NCBI GenBank assembly: GCA_003224085.1
Contig: QHYK01000040.1
Location: 62,001-126,000 of the forward strand
DNA: 64,000 bases
Direction: 5' to 3'
From: Acidobacteriota bacterium
Lineage (GTDB): Bacteria > Acidobacteriota > Terriglobia > Acidiferrales > UBA7541
In this document: positions 8,673-15,696 of the stretch, in pieces
Layout: each line of letters opens with the position of its first letter
How positions within the stretch are numbered: the stretch's first letter is position 1
The notes under the pieces: generated by a model
Told to the model about the DNA's origin: nothing
The model's input: only the letters and a program-made list of their open reading frames with translations
Databases searched by the model: none
Program-made: the position numbers and the translations under genes

Positions 8673-9011
8673 TCAGGCGAAGTTGGCGAGGGCGGCGGTC
8701 TCGCTTTCAAAGGTGGGGATGGCTTCGACGAGGCGAGTGACGGTGAGGGCGTCGCGGACGCGGCCGGGTCCGCAAACCAGACGAAGCACGCTGCCTTCGC
8801 GCGCGAGCTGAATGGAGATTCGAACAAGCGTGGAAAGGCCGGAGCTGTCAATCTGCGGAGTGCTGTTGAGCGCGACGATGACCTTGCGCATTCCTTTTTT
8901 GGTGACAGACTGCAACGCCGCGTAAAGCTGTTCGCTCGGTTCGCCAATGGTGAGCCTGCCATGCACCTCGAGAATGGCAACTGCGCCGGATTCGCGAACC
9001 TTAATCTCCAT
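8673..9011 (-). CDS. STAS-domain anti-sigma factor antagonist
   Basis: A 113-residue single STAS domain from MEIKVRESGAVAILEVHGRL to the C-terminus. The phosphorylation loop DSSG lies at 55-58, with Ser57 the expected target by homology to SpoIIAA/RsbV. An ATG at 9029 would add six residues; MEIK matches the usual start of the domain better, and neither has a clear ribosome site. Such proteins bind RsbW/SpoIIAB-type anti-sigma kinases when unphosphorylated. No kinase or phosphatase gene is adjacent, so the partner is elsewhere. It follows the TonB-C protein's upstream region on the same strand, with a 91-base gap. Confidence 0.85.
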   Translation of the reverse strand: MEIKVRESGAVAILEVHGRLTIGEPSEQLYAALQSVTKKGMRKVIVALNSTPQIDSSGLSTLVRISIQLAREGSVLRLVCGPGRVRDALTVTRLVEAIPTFESETAALANFA

Positions 9012-9246
9012 GGGTAGCCGTTCAATCATGTGAGTGGGCCCGGGCAAATTAATTTCAGTTGAACGAGTCCAGGCTTCGGCGAGAAGCCTCAACAAGACCC
9101 GCCACTACATCCCAACGAGCCGGGCCGCACGGCATTATACGCTGGCGGCGCGAAGAAGTGGTAAGTCGTAAGTAAAACAGTGACTCTTGATTGGTGACAA
9201 GTGGAAAGAGCGGATAAGAAAGTCCGCAGCAGAAAAAGGTGGAAGA

Positions 9247-9419
9247 GTTCAAGGTCCATGAGTCCAAAGAGAGAAGTCGAAGAGTCACCGGAAGAAAAGA
9301 TTTAACGCCGAGGACACAGAGGACGCAGAGTGCGCAGAGACGAAAAAATCGAAAAATGGAAAATAGAAAAGGGACAGAGAGGGGAAAAGTCGAAAAGTTC
9401 AAGGTTTATGAGTCAAAGA
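9247..9419 (+). repeat. Two-copy direct repeat in purine-rich spacer
   Basis: Copy one at 9247-9270 starts GTTCAAGGTCCATGAGTCC; copy two at 9397-9419 starts GTTCAAGGTTTATGAGTCA. The copies are about 150 bases apart with the CACAGAG-type repeat between them. Together they look like remnants of an expanding intergenic repeat, not of a gene. Confidence 0.5.
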
Positions 9420-9589
9420 AATCTTATGCGGCGTTTGACGTGGCGCTGCGGATGCGGCTTCGCCATGGGATGCGCGTGAAGGGCGCCGAACGCCACATAA
9501 TTCCAGTCAGAGGGTCTGGCTCGCCAGAGGTCTCGATTTGATCCGCAAATCTCCCCACTTGGTTCGCGAGTCGCCAAGCATGGAACCTG

Positions 9590-9619
9590 TTTGATGTTTC
9601 GCAAAGAAGGTACATCAAA
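9590..9619. promoter_or_regulatory. Inverted repeat upstream of the DUF4118 gene
   Basis: TTTGATGT (9590-9597) and ACATCAAA (9612-9619) are exact reverse complements 14 bases apart. They lie 22 bases before the chosen start of the membrane-protein gene, in an AT-rich stretch with TTATATTTATGG. It could be an operator or a weak hairpin. Confidence 0.35.
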
Positions 9620-9641
9620 TAAGTTATATTTATGGAAAACC

Positions 9642-9989
9642 ATGCCGAAGCTGTTTAAGTGTGCCTCCCGCGTCGCCCTCTGCGGAATGTTTGCCCTCAC
9701 CCTGTCGGTGTGGGTGCGTTCTTACCCCACAAAAAATAGTGTGCCTGCTCTTTTCTTGCTTGGCCTCGTTTTGGTGACGTACTGTTCCGGTCGAATCACA
9801 GGTTTGCTGACAGCTCTTGTTGGCGAGTTGATTTTCGCTACATTCCTATTCCCCCCATACGGAAGCCTTGCCATCGCGAAGGCTGAGGACCAAGTTGCGT
9901 TGGTAAGTTTTGCAGTAGCGTCCCTCGTCGTGGTGCGTGTTTCCCCTATTCCCCAAAAAGACCAGCCAGTAGTAGACCGCGATGGTTAG
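9642..9989 (+). CDS. Small DUF4118-like four-helix membrane protein
   Basis: About 115 residues from ATG 9642 (MPKLFKCASR). Hydrophobic stretches lie near residues 8-25, 33-48 (VPALFLLGLVLVTY), 50-66 (ITGLLTALVGELIFATF) and 83-97. The order and the words GRITGLLTALVGELIFA, FLFPPYGSLAIA and DQVALVSF match the DUF4118 transmembrane module found at the N-terminus of KdpD-like histidine kinases. Here it stands alone, with no kinase or HAMP part following. It may be a truncated sensor or a free-standing membrane module. Its stop lies three bases from the decayed transporter fragment, which suggests rearrangement in the area. Confidence 0.65.
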   Translation: MPKLFKCASRVALCGMFALTLSVWVRSYPTKNSVPALFLLGLVLVTYCSGRITGLLTALVGELIFATFLFPPYGSLAIAKAEDQVALVSFAVASLVVVRVSPIPQKDQPVVDRDG

Positions 9990-9992
9990 GTC

Positions 9993-10104
9993 CTACTTCC
10001 AAACAGAAACCACGATAGCACCAGTGACGATGAGTATCCCTCCAACCAGCACTGCGGGCGAGGGCTTCTGGTGGAAGAATACATAATTGGCGACCGCAAG
10101 GGCG
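9993..10104 (-). pseudogene. C-terminal fragment of a drug/metabolite-transporter-like (EamA-type) permease
   Basis: Read on the minus strand, the stretch gives a 35-residue tail that starts ALAVANYVFFHQKPSP, continues AVLVGGILIVTGAIVVS and ends W-K before a TAG at 9993-9995. A short loop followed by a last transmembrane helix resembles the end of DMT-superfamily transporters. No upstream part of such a gene is present. Instead the sequence joins the ADOP remnant at about 10105. The family match is from pattern recognition and is tentative. Confidence 0.45.
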
Positions 10105-10263
10105 GATGGCGGCGTAGCGGGCTTCTTCAAGGCTTATGCCGGCGTCCAGGTTTTCGGCGATTTGCTGTTCGGGATGGAATTGAATTTGGTCCGGTTGCAG
10201 AGAACTACGGTTGCGATGAAATAAGCTTTGCAACTTGAGCCAGAATCGGCGAGCTCACACCAT
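10105..10263 (-). pseudogene. Truncated ADOP permease N-terminus with a nonsense codon
   Basis: The first about 53 codons parallel those of the intact ADOP gene that lies just upstream on the same strand (13053 leftwards). Shared words are WLKLQSLFHRN (intact: WLRLQTLFRRN), QIQFHPEQQIAENLDAGIS and LEEARYAA. Codon 3 is TGA (10255-10257) where the intact gene has TGG. After EEARYAAI the similarity stops and the transporter-like fragment begins. It is a non-functional duplicate of the ADOP start. Confidence 0.75.
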
Positions 10264-10284
10264 GACATCACCTTCTACTTTCAC

Positions 10285-13053
10285 TTACTCATAGCGCAGC
10301 GCCACCAGGGGATCGACGCTGGCGGCGCGGCGGGCCGGAAGATAGCCGGCCAGCGCGGCAATCGTTAGCATTAACAGAGAGCACAGTAGGATCGTCGGCG
10401 GATCGGTTGCTTTCAAGCCGTAAAGATAGCTCGAAATCAAACGCGTGGCTGCAAGCGCGGCGGGAACACCGACACAAACACCCAGAGCGACCATGACGAG
10501 GACTTTCCGCAAAACCATTCTGAAGATATCCAGCCGCTCGGCGCCAAGTGCCCTGCGAATACCGATTTCTCCTGTTTGCCGCGTTACCATATATCCCACC
10601 AAGCCATACAAGCCGATGCAGGCAAGCAGAACGGCGAGACCGCCAAAAAAGCTGGAGAGTTGCGCGAAGAGCCGTTCCTGAACGAGGGTTTCGGCAATCT
10701 GTTCTGTTTGGGTTTTGACCTCGGAGAGCGGGAGGTTGCTGTCCAAGTCGCGCACGACACGACGCACCGATGCAACCAGCGACGGCGGATCCCCGGCAGT
10801 CCGCACTTCAAAATGAATACTGCCGAGCGGCACGGGCAATTGGCTGTACGGAAGATAGACGGTCGGGCGAGGCGCATTGCGCAGGCTGGCGTACTTGGCA
10901 TCCTGAACCAGGCCTGCAATTTCGTAGACTTCTTCAAATCGATTGAACCGGAACCGATGGCCAATGGGATTCTCGCCGTCGAGGAAGTGGTTCGCAAACG
11001 CTTCATTCACAACGGCGATGTTCGGAGAATTAGCGGTATCACGCCACTCGACGCCACGGCCCAAGAGCAGGCGAATTCCCATGGTCTCAAAAAAGGATGG
11101 CCCGACGTTGTTCCAGTCAACGCCCGAATCCTCTCCCGGGAGGGGCTTGCGACCCTCAACCGAAATTGGCCAATGACTCTGGCTGTTGGAAAGTAGCGTG
11201 TTCGTGGACATGGTCGCCGACATTGCTCCCGGCAGGGTCTGAAGCCGTTCGAGGAGCCGCCCATAGAAATCGATGAGCCGCTGCCCCTTGTAACCGTTCT
11301 GCGTAGGATCCACCGCAAACAGAAGCAATTGGCGTTGGTCGAAGCCGAGATTCTGATTTTGCAGATTTTGCAGCGTGCGCACGAAGAGGCCCGCGGCGAT
11401 CAAAAGCAGCAAGGACAAGGCGAGTTGGGAGACGACCAGCGTTTTGCCAAGTGCTAGCCGCGTTTTCTGCGTGACAAAAGCCATCGCGCTTGCGCCAATT
11501 TTTAGAGCCGGGGTGAGTTCGACGCGCGTTGTGCCTAGCACAGGCGCCAGACCAAACAGGAGTCCCGTCAAAACGGAAACGGCTGCAGTGAATACCAGCA
11601 CCTTGCTGTCCATTTGGGCTTCGAAGTTGAGCGGTTCTCCACCGCCGGACATCAACCGTAATAAAATGCGGCTTCCCCAGTTCGCGAAGAGTATGCCGAG
11701 CGCACCGCCGAAACCCGCCAGCAAGACGCTCTCGGTGAGCAGCTGACGTAGAAGGCGCGCTCGCGAGGCGCCCAACGAGAGGCGGACCGCCACTTCTTTT
11801 TGACGAGTGGCTGAGCGGCCAACAAGCAGCGTGGCCACGTTGGCGCATGCAATCAACAGGACGACAGCGACCACGGTCATAAGAATTTGGAGCGGTTTCG
11901 AAAACTCCGACCGCAAGAAAGAAAGGCCTTTACTCGCCGGCTGCAGATCGATACGAGGCGTAGTTTCCGGCCTCGCTGATGGGGCTGCGGCGGCGCTAAG
12001 ACTTTGTTGGAATAACTCCTCCAACTCGCTGCTCGCTTGTTGTTCCGTTAAGCCGGGCTTCAGCCGCGCCATCATCATCAGCCACCACCAGTCTCGCGAG
12101 GTGAAGGGAGAGCGATCGCCGGGCGTGGAACTCACGCCCCACGGCAGAAGCTTAGGGTCATCAACCAGAGCAAGCCATATGTCGATGGCGTTGCCAGGTT
12201 GAATCCCAAAGAATTCAGGCGGCGCAACTCCTACGATCATAAAGGGAACAGCGTTGATGGTGATATGTTTACCGATGGCTGCGGGACTGCTCGCGAATTG
12301 GCGCGACCAGTAACCGTAGCTGATGACAGCGACGCGGGGAGCGCCGGGTTTCTCGTCGTCGGTAGTGATTGGGCGGCCCAGAATCGGCGCGACACCCAAA
12401 CCGGAGAAATATTCGCCGGTTACGAGTTCTCCTTGAGCCAGGCTCGCCTGACCGTCGATGTTGATGTTCGCACGGCTGAAGGGAGTGAATCCGAAAATAC
12501 TGGAAAAGGTGTGGTTATGTGCACGAAATTCCTGAAAGCTTGGATAGGCGAATGAAGGGCAGCGCCAGCGCCCTTCGGCATCATTGTCGGAATGGCCGGT
12601 CAGACTTGTCATCATGGCCGGCCTCCTCTGAGATACCCAGTTGAGAAGTACGAGGCGCTCCGGGTCTCTGACCGGCAACATTCTCAACATCACCGCATCG
12701 ATAAGGCTGAAGATCGCCGTATTGGCGCCGATTCCCAGCGAAAGCGAGAGGACAACCGCAAGCGTGAAGCCGGGACTCCGGCTTAGTTGCCGGAGACCGT
12801 AGCGCAAATCTTGAGCGAATTGCTCCAGCCAAGTCCAGCCCCAGGTGTCGCGGGTTTGTTCCTTGAGGGAGGTGGGGTTGCCGAAAGTTCGCATCGCGGC
12901 GTAGCGGGCTTCTTCCGGGCTCATGCCTGCGGCGAGGTTTTCGCCGATTTGCTGGTCGAGATGGAATTGGATTTCGTTGTCCAATTGCTGAGCATTTTCG
13001 TTGCGACGGAACAAGGTTTGCAATCGAAGCCAGATTCGTTGAGCCCACACCAT
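10285..13053 (-). CDS. ADOP-type (acidobacterial duplicated orphan permease) MacB/FtsX-like ABC permease
   Basis: About 922 residues from ATG 13053 (MVWAQRIWLR), chosen because GGAAGGTG lies 8-10 bases upstream; the frame stays open a further 54 bases. Residues 10-95 are the ADOP N-terminal domain (NEIQFHLDQQIGENL, SPEEARYAA). Then come two copies of a MacB periplasmic core plus FtsX membrane domain. The first begins with SRSPGFTLAVVLSLSLGIGA. The FtsX part LQILMTVVAVVLLIACANVA closes the first half, and FFGGLAVLLACIGLYGLVGY the second. The C-terminus is PARRAASVDPLVALRYE. No ATPase gene is adjacent, as usual for this 'orphan' family. The PadR gene upstream is its standard partner and likely regulator. 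Substrate unknown; MacB relatives export peptides, macrolides or lipoproteins. Confidence 0.92.
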   Translation of the reverse strand: MVWAQRIWLRLQTLFRRNENAQQLDNEIQFHLDQQIGENLAAGMSPEEARYAAMRTFGNPTSLKEQTRDTWGWTWLEQFAQDLRYGLRQLSRSPGFTLAVVLSLSLGIGANTAIFSLIDAVMLRMLPVRDPERLVLLNWVSQRRPAMMTSLTGHSDNDAEGRWRCPSFAYPSFQEFRAHNHTFSSIFGFTPFSRANINIDGQASLAQGELVTGEYFSGLGVAPILGRPITTDDEKPGAPRVAVISYGYWSRQFASSPAAIGKHITINAVPFMIVGVAPPEFFGIQPGNAIDIWLALVDDPKLLPWGVSSTPGDRSPFTSRDWWWLMMMARLKPGLTEQQASSELEELFQQSLSAAAAPSARPETTPRIDLQPASKGLSFLRSEFSKPLQILMTVVAVVLLIACANVATLLVGRSATRQKEVAVRLSLGASRARLLRQLLTESVLLAGFGGALGILFANWGSRILLRLMSGGGEPLNFEAQMDSKVLVFTAAVSVLTGLLFGLAPVLGTTRVELTPALKIGASAMAFVTQKTRLALGKTLVVSQLALSLLLLIAAGLFVRTLQNLQNQNLGFDQRQLLLFAVDPTQNGYKGQRLIDFYGRLLERLQTLPGAMSATMSTNTLLSNSQSHWPISVEGRKPLPGEDSGVDWNNVGPSFFETMGIRLLLGRGVEWRDTANSPNIAVVNEAFANHFLDGENPIGHRFRFNRFEEVYEIAGLVQDAKYASLRNAPRPTVYLPYSQLPVPLGSIHFEVRTAGDPPSLVASVRRVVRDLDSNLPLSEVKTQTEQIAETLVQERLFAQLSSFFGGLAVLLACIGLYGLVGYMVTRQTGEIGIRRALGAERLDIFRMVLRKVLVMVALGVCVGVPAALAATRLISSYLYGLKATDPPTILLCSLLMLTIAALAGYLPARRAASVDPLVALRYE

Positions 13054-13120
13054 GACACAGCACCTTCCGAGGTCAATCCGGGCACGGCGAACAATGCCCT
13101 GCTCCAAGACTAAGGAAGAC

Positions 13121-13154
13121 CGGATTCCTCGTCGCTGCGCTCCTCGGAATGACC
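13121..13154 (-). repeat. Dispersed intergenic repeat, TCATTCCGAGG type
   Basis: On the minus strand it reads GGTCATTCCGAGGAGCGCAG then CGACGAGGAATCCG. It lies between the PadR gene and the ADOP start. It is the clearest of three related intergenic words in the window (others at 1089-1115 and 6591-6618). Confidence 0.55.
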
Positions 13155-13178
13155 TGGTCTTCTAATCTCCTTAACAAG

Positions 13179-13508
13179 CTACGTCGTTTCGACAACCAAG
13201 TTGATTGCGGTCGACAAGCGGCTCCAGTTGGCGGCTTCCTTTTCAAGCTGAGCGCGCCCGGCAGCGGTCAGCGAATAAAACTTGGCCTTACGGCCGGTCT
13301 CGGTTTCCTTCCATTTGGCTTTGATCCAGGCTTTTTGTTCCAGGCGGTGCAGAGCCGGGTAAAGCGAGCCCTGCTGGACTTGCAGCACTTCCTTTGAAAT
13401 TTGTTGAATGCGCTTAGCGATGGCCCAACCGTGTTTGGGTTCGAGCGCAATGGTTTTGAGAATCAAGAGATCCAAAGTTCCTTGGACGAGGTCGTTCGGT
13501 TTTCCCAT
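13179..13508 (-). CDS. PadR-family transcriptional regulator
   Basis: A 109-residue winged-helix regulator. The start MGKPNDLVQGTLDLLILKTI, the recognition-helix segment LQVQQGSLYPALHRLEQKAW and the wing TETGRKAKFYSLTAAGRAQL are typical of PadR proteins. A C-terminal helix (EKEAANWSRLSTAINLV) gives the dimer contact. The gene lies directly upstream of the ADOP permease gene on the same strand, the usual pairing in Acidobacteria. A perfect 12-bp inverted repeat starts 5 bases upstream of its ATG, so it very probably represses itself and, through co-transcription, the permease. Confidence 0.93.
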   Translation of the reverse strand: MGKPNDLVQGTLDLLILKTIALEPKHGWAIAKRIQQISKEVLQVQQGSLYPALHRLEQKAWIKAKWKETETGRKAKFYSLTAAGRAQLEKEAANWSRLSTAINLVVETT

Positions 13509-13512
13509 ACTA

Positions 13513-13544
13513 TGACTATCTACACCAAGAATTGTAGATAGTCA
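13513..13544. promoter_or_regulatory. Perfect inverted-repeat operator of the PadR gene
   Basis: TGACTATCTACA (13513-13524) and TGTAGATAGTCA (13533-13544) are exact reverse complements separated by 8 bases. The site abuts the PadR start codon (ATG at 13508) and would cover its ribosome site or promoter. The position strongly suggests autoregulation; which ligand relieves it cannot be read. Confidence 0.8.
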
Positions 13545-13642
13545 AGGGATGCGGCTGGGATGCGACGTTGCCGGGCTTCGGTCGACTCGGCTTGGGAATA
13601 GACCCTTGCACTGCGGACCGCCGAGCCCCCACAAGAAAACGC

Positions 13643-13684
13643 TTGACATGTGCTATTGTGTTATAGTCTACTACAACAGTATAG
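13643..13684 (+). promoter_or_regulatory. -35 box and imperfect palindrome (probable GntR/YtrA operator) for the ABC operon
   Basis: TTGACA stands at 13643-13648. It is followed by an imperfect palindrome at 13653-13684: CTATTGTGTTATAGT, two bases, then ACTACAACAGTATAG, matching at 12 of 15 positions. A TATAGT at 13662-13667 is only 13 bases from TTGACA; no well-spaced -10 is clear. The palindrome lies ahead of an operon that contains a YtrA-type GntR gene, whose relatives bind such sites to repress their own ABC operon. Confidence 0.55.
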
Positions 13685-13789
13685 GACAGGGATGTCCCTT
13701 TGGAGATGACCCTCAGGTTTCGTGCCGCGGAACCGAGTACCTCCAAAGAACGCCCTTACCCGAAGGAGAAGGCATAAGGAGAAAGAAAT

Positions 13790-14350
13790 ATGAAATCCAC
13801 TCGTTTGGTGTCACCCATTATTCTAATGTTGCTCGCTACTGTAGTTTTCGCGCAGTCTGAAGGGCATAAGGCCCCGTCCGAAGCGGAAAAGTCATTCACA
13901 CTGTTGAAGACGCTCGCTGGTACGTGGCAAGCCACGGTGACCACGGAACCGCCCGTACCCGAGATGGGGAACGGGGCCACGGCAGAGGTCTCGCTTCGGG
14001 TGGCTTCACGGGGGAACTCCCTGGTGCACGAAATGTACGAGCCGGGAAAGGCAAACGATCCGGCTCGCTACGACCATCCCATCACGATGCTCTATGTGGA
14101 TGCGGACCGGCTCAACCTCGTCCACTATTGCGATGCGGGAAACCGGCCGCACATGGTCGCCAGGGCGTCGGCCGACGGGAAGACCGTGGAATTCGATTTT
14201 GTCGACCTTTCGGGCGGCAATGAGCACGGACACATGGATCATGCCGTGTTCACGATCATCGACGCGAATCACCACACAGAAGATTGGGCGTATATGATGC
14301 CAGGCGACAAGCCCCTCCGCGCGCACATGGACCTGAAGCGGGGACAGTGA
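13790..14350 (+). CDS. Secreted DUF1579-like protein of unknown function
   Basis: A 186-residue protein with a signal peptide (1-22, ending VVFAQ) and one compact domain. The words LLKTLAGTWQATV, SLVHEMYE, MLYVDADRLNLVHYC and a His-rich NEHGHMDHAVF resemble the lipocalin-like DUF1579 family. It is the first gene after the palindromic operator and 37 bases before the GntR gene, so it is probably part of the same transcript. It might serve as an extracytoplasmic ligand-binding partner of the ABC transporter, but that is inference. ATG 13790 has an AAGGAGAAAG ribosome site. Confidence 0.7.
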   Translation: MKSTRLVSPIILMLLATVVFAQSEGHKAPSEAEKSFTLLKTLAGTWQATVTTEPPVPEMGNGATAEVSLRVASRGNSLVHEMYEPGKANDPARYDHPITMLYVDADRLNLVHYCDAGNRPHMVARASADGKTVEFDFVDLSGGNEHGHMDHAVFTIIDANHHTEDWAYMMPGDKPLRAHMDLKRGQ

Positions 14351-14387
14351 AGGGAGCCATCTCCGATAAGGCGATCTGGGAACCAGG

Positions 14388-14816
14388 ATGGACCGTGAGT
14401 GGAATGACAACCAGCCGATTTACCGCCAACTGCGGGACCGCGTCGTCGCGATGATCCTCGACGGAGTCCTGAAGGAAGGCGATCCGCTACCGTCGGTGCG
14501 GAACGTGGCAGCCGAGTACCGGGTCAATCCGCTCACGGTTCTGAAGGGCTATCAGCAATTGGTGGACGAGGGGCTGGTCGAGTCGCGTCGCGGGCGCGGG
14601 ATGTTTATTAACGAGGGCGCGCGCAAGCTGTTGCTCGAAGGCGAGCGGCGGAAGTTCCTGAGCGAGGAGTGGCCGAGGATTTCCGCGACGATCGAGCGGC
14701 TCGGGCTGAAAGCGGAAGAACTGCTCGACGGCGCCAACAAGCAGCAGAAGAAGGACTCCGCGAAGCCGAAGCCCAACGAATCGAAGACGCCCGAGTCCGG
14801 CAAGGAGGACCGCTGA
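14388..14816 (+). CDS. GntR-family regulator, YtrA subfamily
   Basis: A 142-residue protein. The winged helix-turn-helix occupies residues 8-75: QPIYRQLRDRVVAMILDGVL, DPLPSVRNVAAEYRVNPLTV and LVDEGLVESRRGRGMFI. The effector domain is reduced to a short helical tail, which defines the YtrA subfamily. The C-terminus is Lys/Pro-rich. YtrA proteins repress ABC-transporter operons that include their own gene. The ATPase gene follows 4 bases after its stop, and the palindrome at 13653-13684 is the likely binding site. Confidence 0.92.
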   Translation: MDREWNDNQPIYRQLRDRVVAMILDGVLKEGDPLPSVRNVAAEYRVNPLTVLKGYQQLVDEGLVESRRGRGMFINEGARKLLLEGERRKFLSEEWPRISATIERLGLKAEELLDGANKQQKKDSAKPKPNESKTPESGKEDR

Positions 14817-14820
14817 AGCC

Positions 14821-15696
14821 ATGGCTTGCATAGAAGCTCGTGGCCTGCGCAAGGCCTTCGGCACAACCATCGCACTGGACGGTGTGGACCTTGGCGTGGA
14901 AGAGGGGCGCATTCTCGGGCTGATTGGTCCGAACGGCGCCGGCAAGACCACCGCGCTCAACGCCATTCTCGGACTTATCCCTTATCAGGGGGAACTGCGG
15001 GTGCTAGGACGCGACCCGTGGACCGAGCGCGACCGCCTGATGCGGGATGTCTGTTTCATTTCGGACGTCGCGGTGCTGCCGCGCTGGGCGCGGGTTTCGC
15101 AACTGCTCGAATACGTAACGGGAGTGCATCCGCGCTTCGACCGCGGGAAGGCGGAAGGTTTTCTGGCGAAGACGAAAATCCGGCCCCGGAGCAAAGTGCG
15201 TGAATTGTCGAAGGGCATGGTGACGCAGCTGCACCTTGCTCTGGTAATGGCGATCGACGCGCGATTGCTGGTGCTGGACGAGCCGACGCTGGGACTCGAC
15301 ATCCTTTTTCGGAAGCAGTTCTACGATTCCTTGCTGAATGACTACTTCGATCGTAACCGCACCATCGTCGTGGCGACTCATCAGGTGGATGAGATTCAGC
15401 ACGTGCTCACTGACGTGATGTTCATCGACGGCGGCCGCATCATTTTCAATCACAGCCTGGAGGAAGTGGAGTCGCGCTATCTGGAAGTGTCGGTCCATCC
15501 CGACAAGTTCGTCGCCGCACGAGCGCTGAGGCCGATCCAGGAACGGCAGGGGTTCGGGCGCAGCATTTTTCTTTTCGAGGGCGTGGATCGAGCGCAATTG
15601 GCGGCCCTGGGTGAAATGCGCCCGCCGAGCATCGCGGACTTGTTTGTTGCGGTGATGGGCAATCAGTCCGAGAAGGCAGAAGGAGCGGCGCAATGA
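14821..15696 (+). CDS. ABC transporter ATP-binding protein (YtrB-like)
   Basis: A 291-residue ATPase. Walker A GPNGAGKT is at 36-43, the signature region reads ELSKGM at about 128-133 (LSGGQ equivalent, degenerate as often in YtrB-type proteins), Walker B LLVLDEP at 149-155, and the switch His is H187 in VVATHQVDEI. The C-terminal 80 residues form an extra domain without a recognised ligand. It pairs with the permease whose gene overlaps it by four bases. The transported substrate is unknown; related systems respond to cell-wall-active compounds. Confidence 0.92.
   Translation: MACIEARGLRKAFGTTIALDGVDLGVEEGRILGLIGPNGAGKTTALNAILGLIPYQGELRVLGRDPWTERDRLMRDVCFISDVAVLPRWARVSQLLEYVTGVHPRFDRGKAEGFLAKTKIRPRSKVRELSKGMVTQLHLALVMAIDARLLVLDEPTLGLDILFRKQFYDSLLNDYFDRNRTIVVATHQVDEIQHVLTDVMFIDGGRIIFNHSLEEVESRYLEVSVHPDKFVAARALRPIQERQGFGRSIFLFEGVDRAQLAALGEMRPPSIADLFVAVMGNQSEKAEGAAQ

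Larger units (their letters stand above)
9030..9641. other. Repeat-rich non-coding spacer
   Basis: About 610 bases without a supported gene. From 9170 to 9420 it is strongly purine-rich on the plus strand. It carries two copies of a 23-24 base word (9247-9270 and 9397-9419, core GTTCAAGGTnnATGAGTC) and a CACAGAGGACGCAGAG-type repeat at 9304-9340. An 8-bp inverted repeat lies at 9590-9619. Confidence 0.7.
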
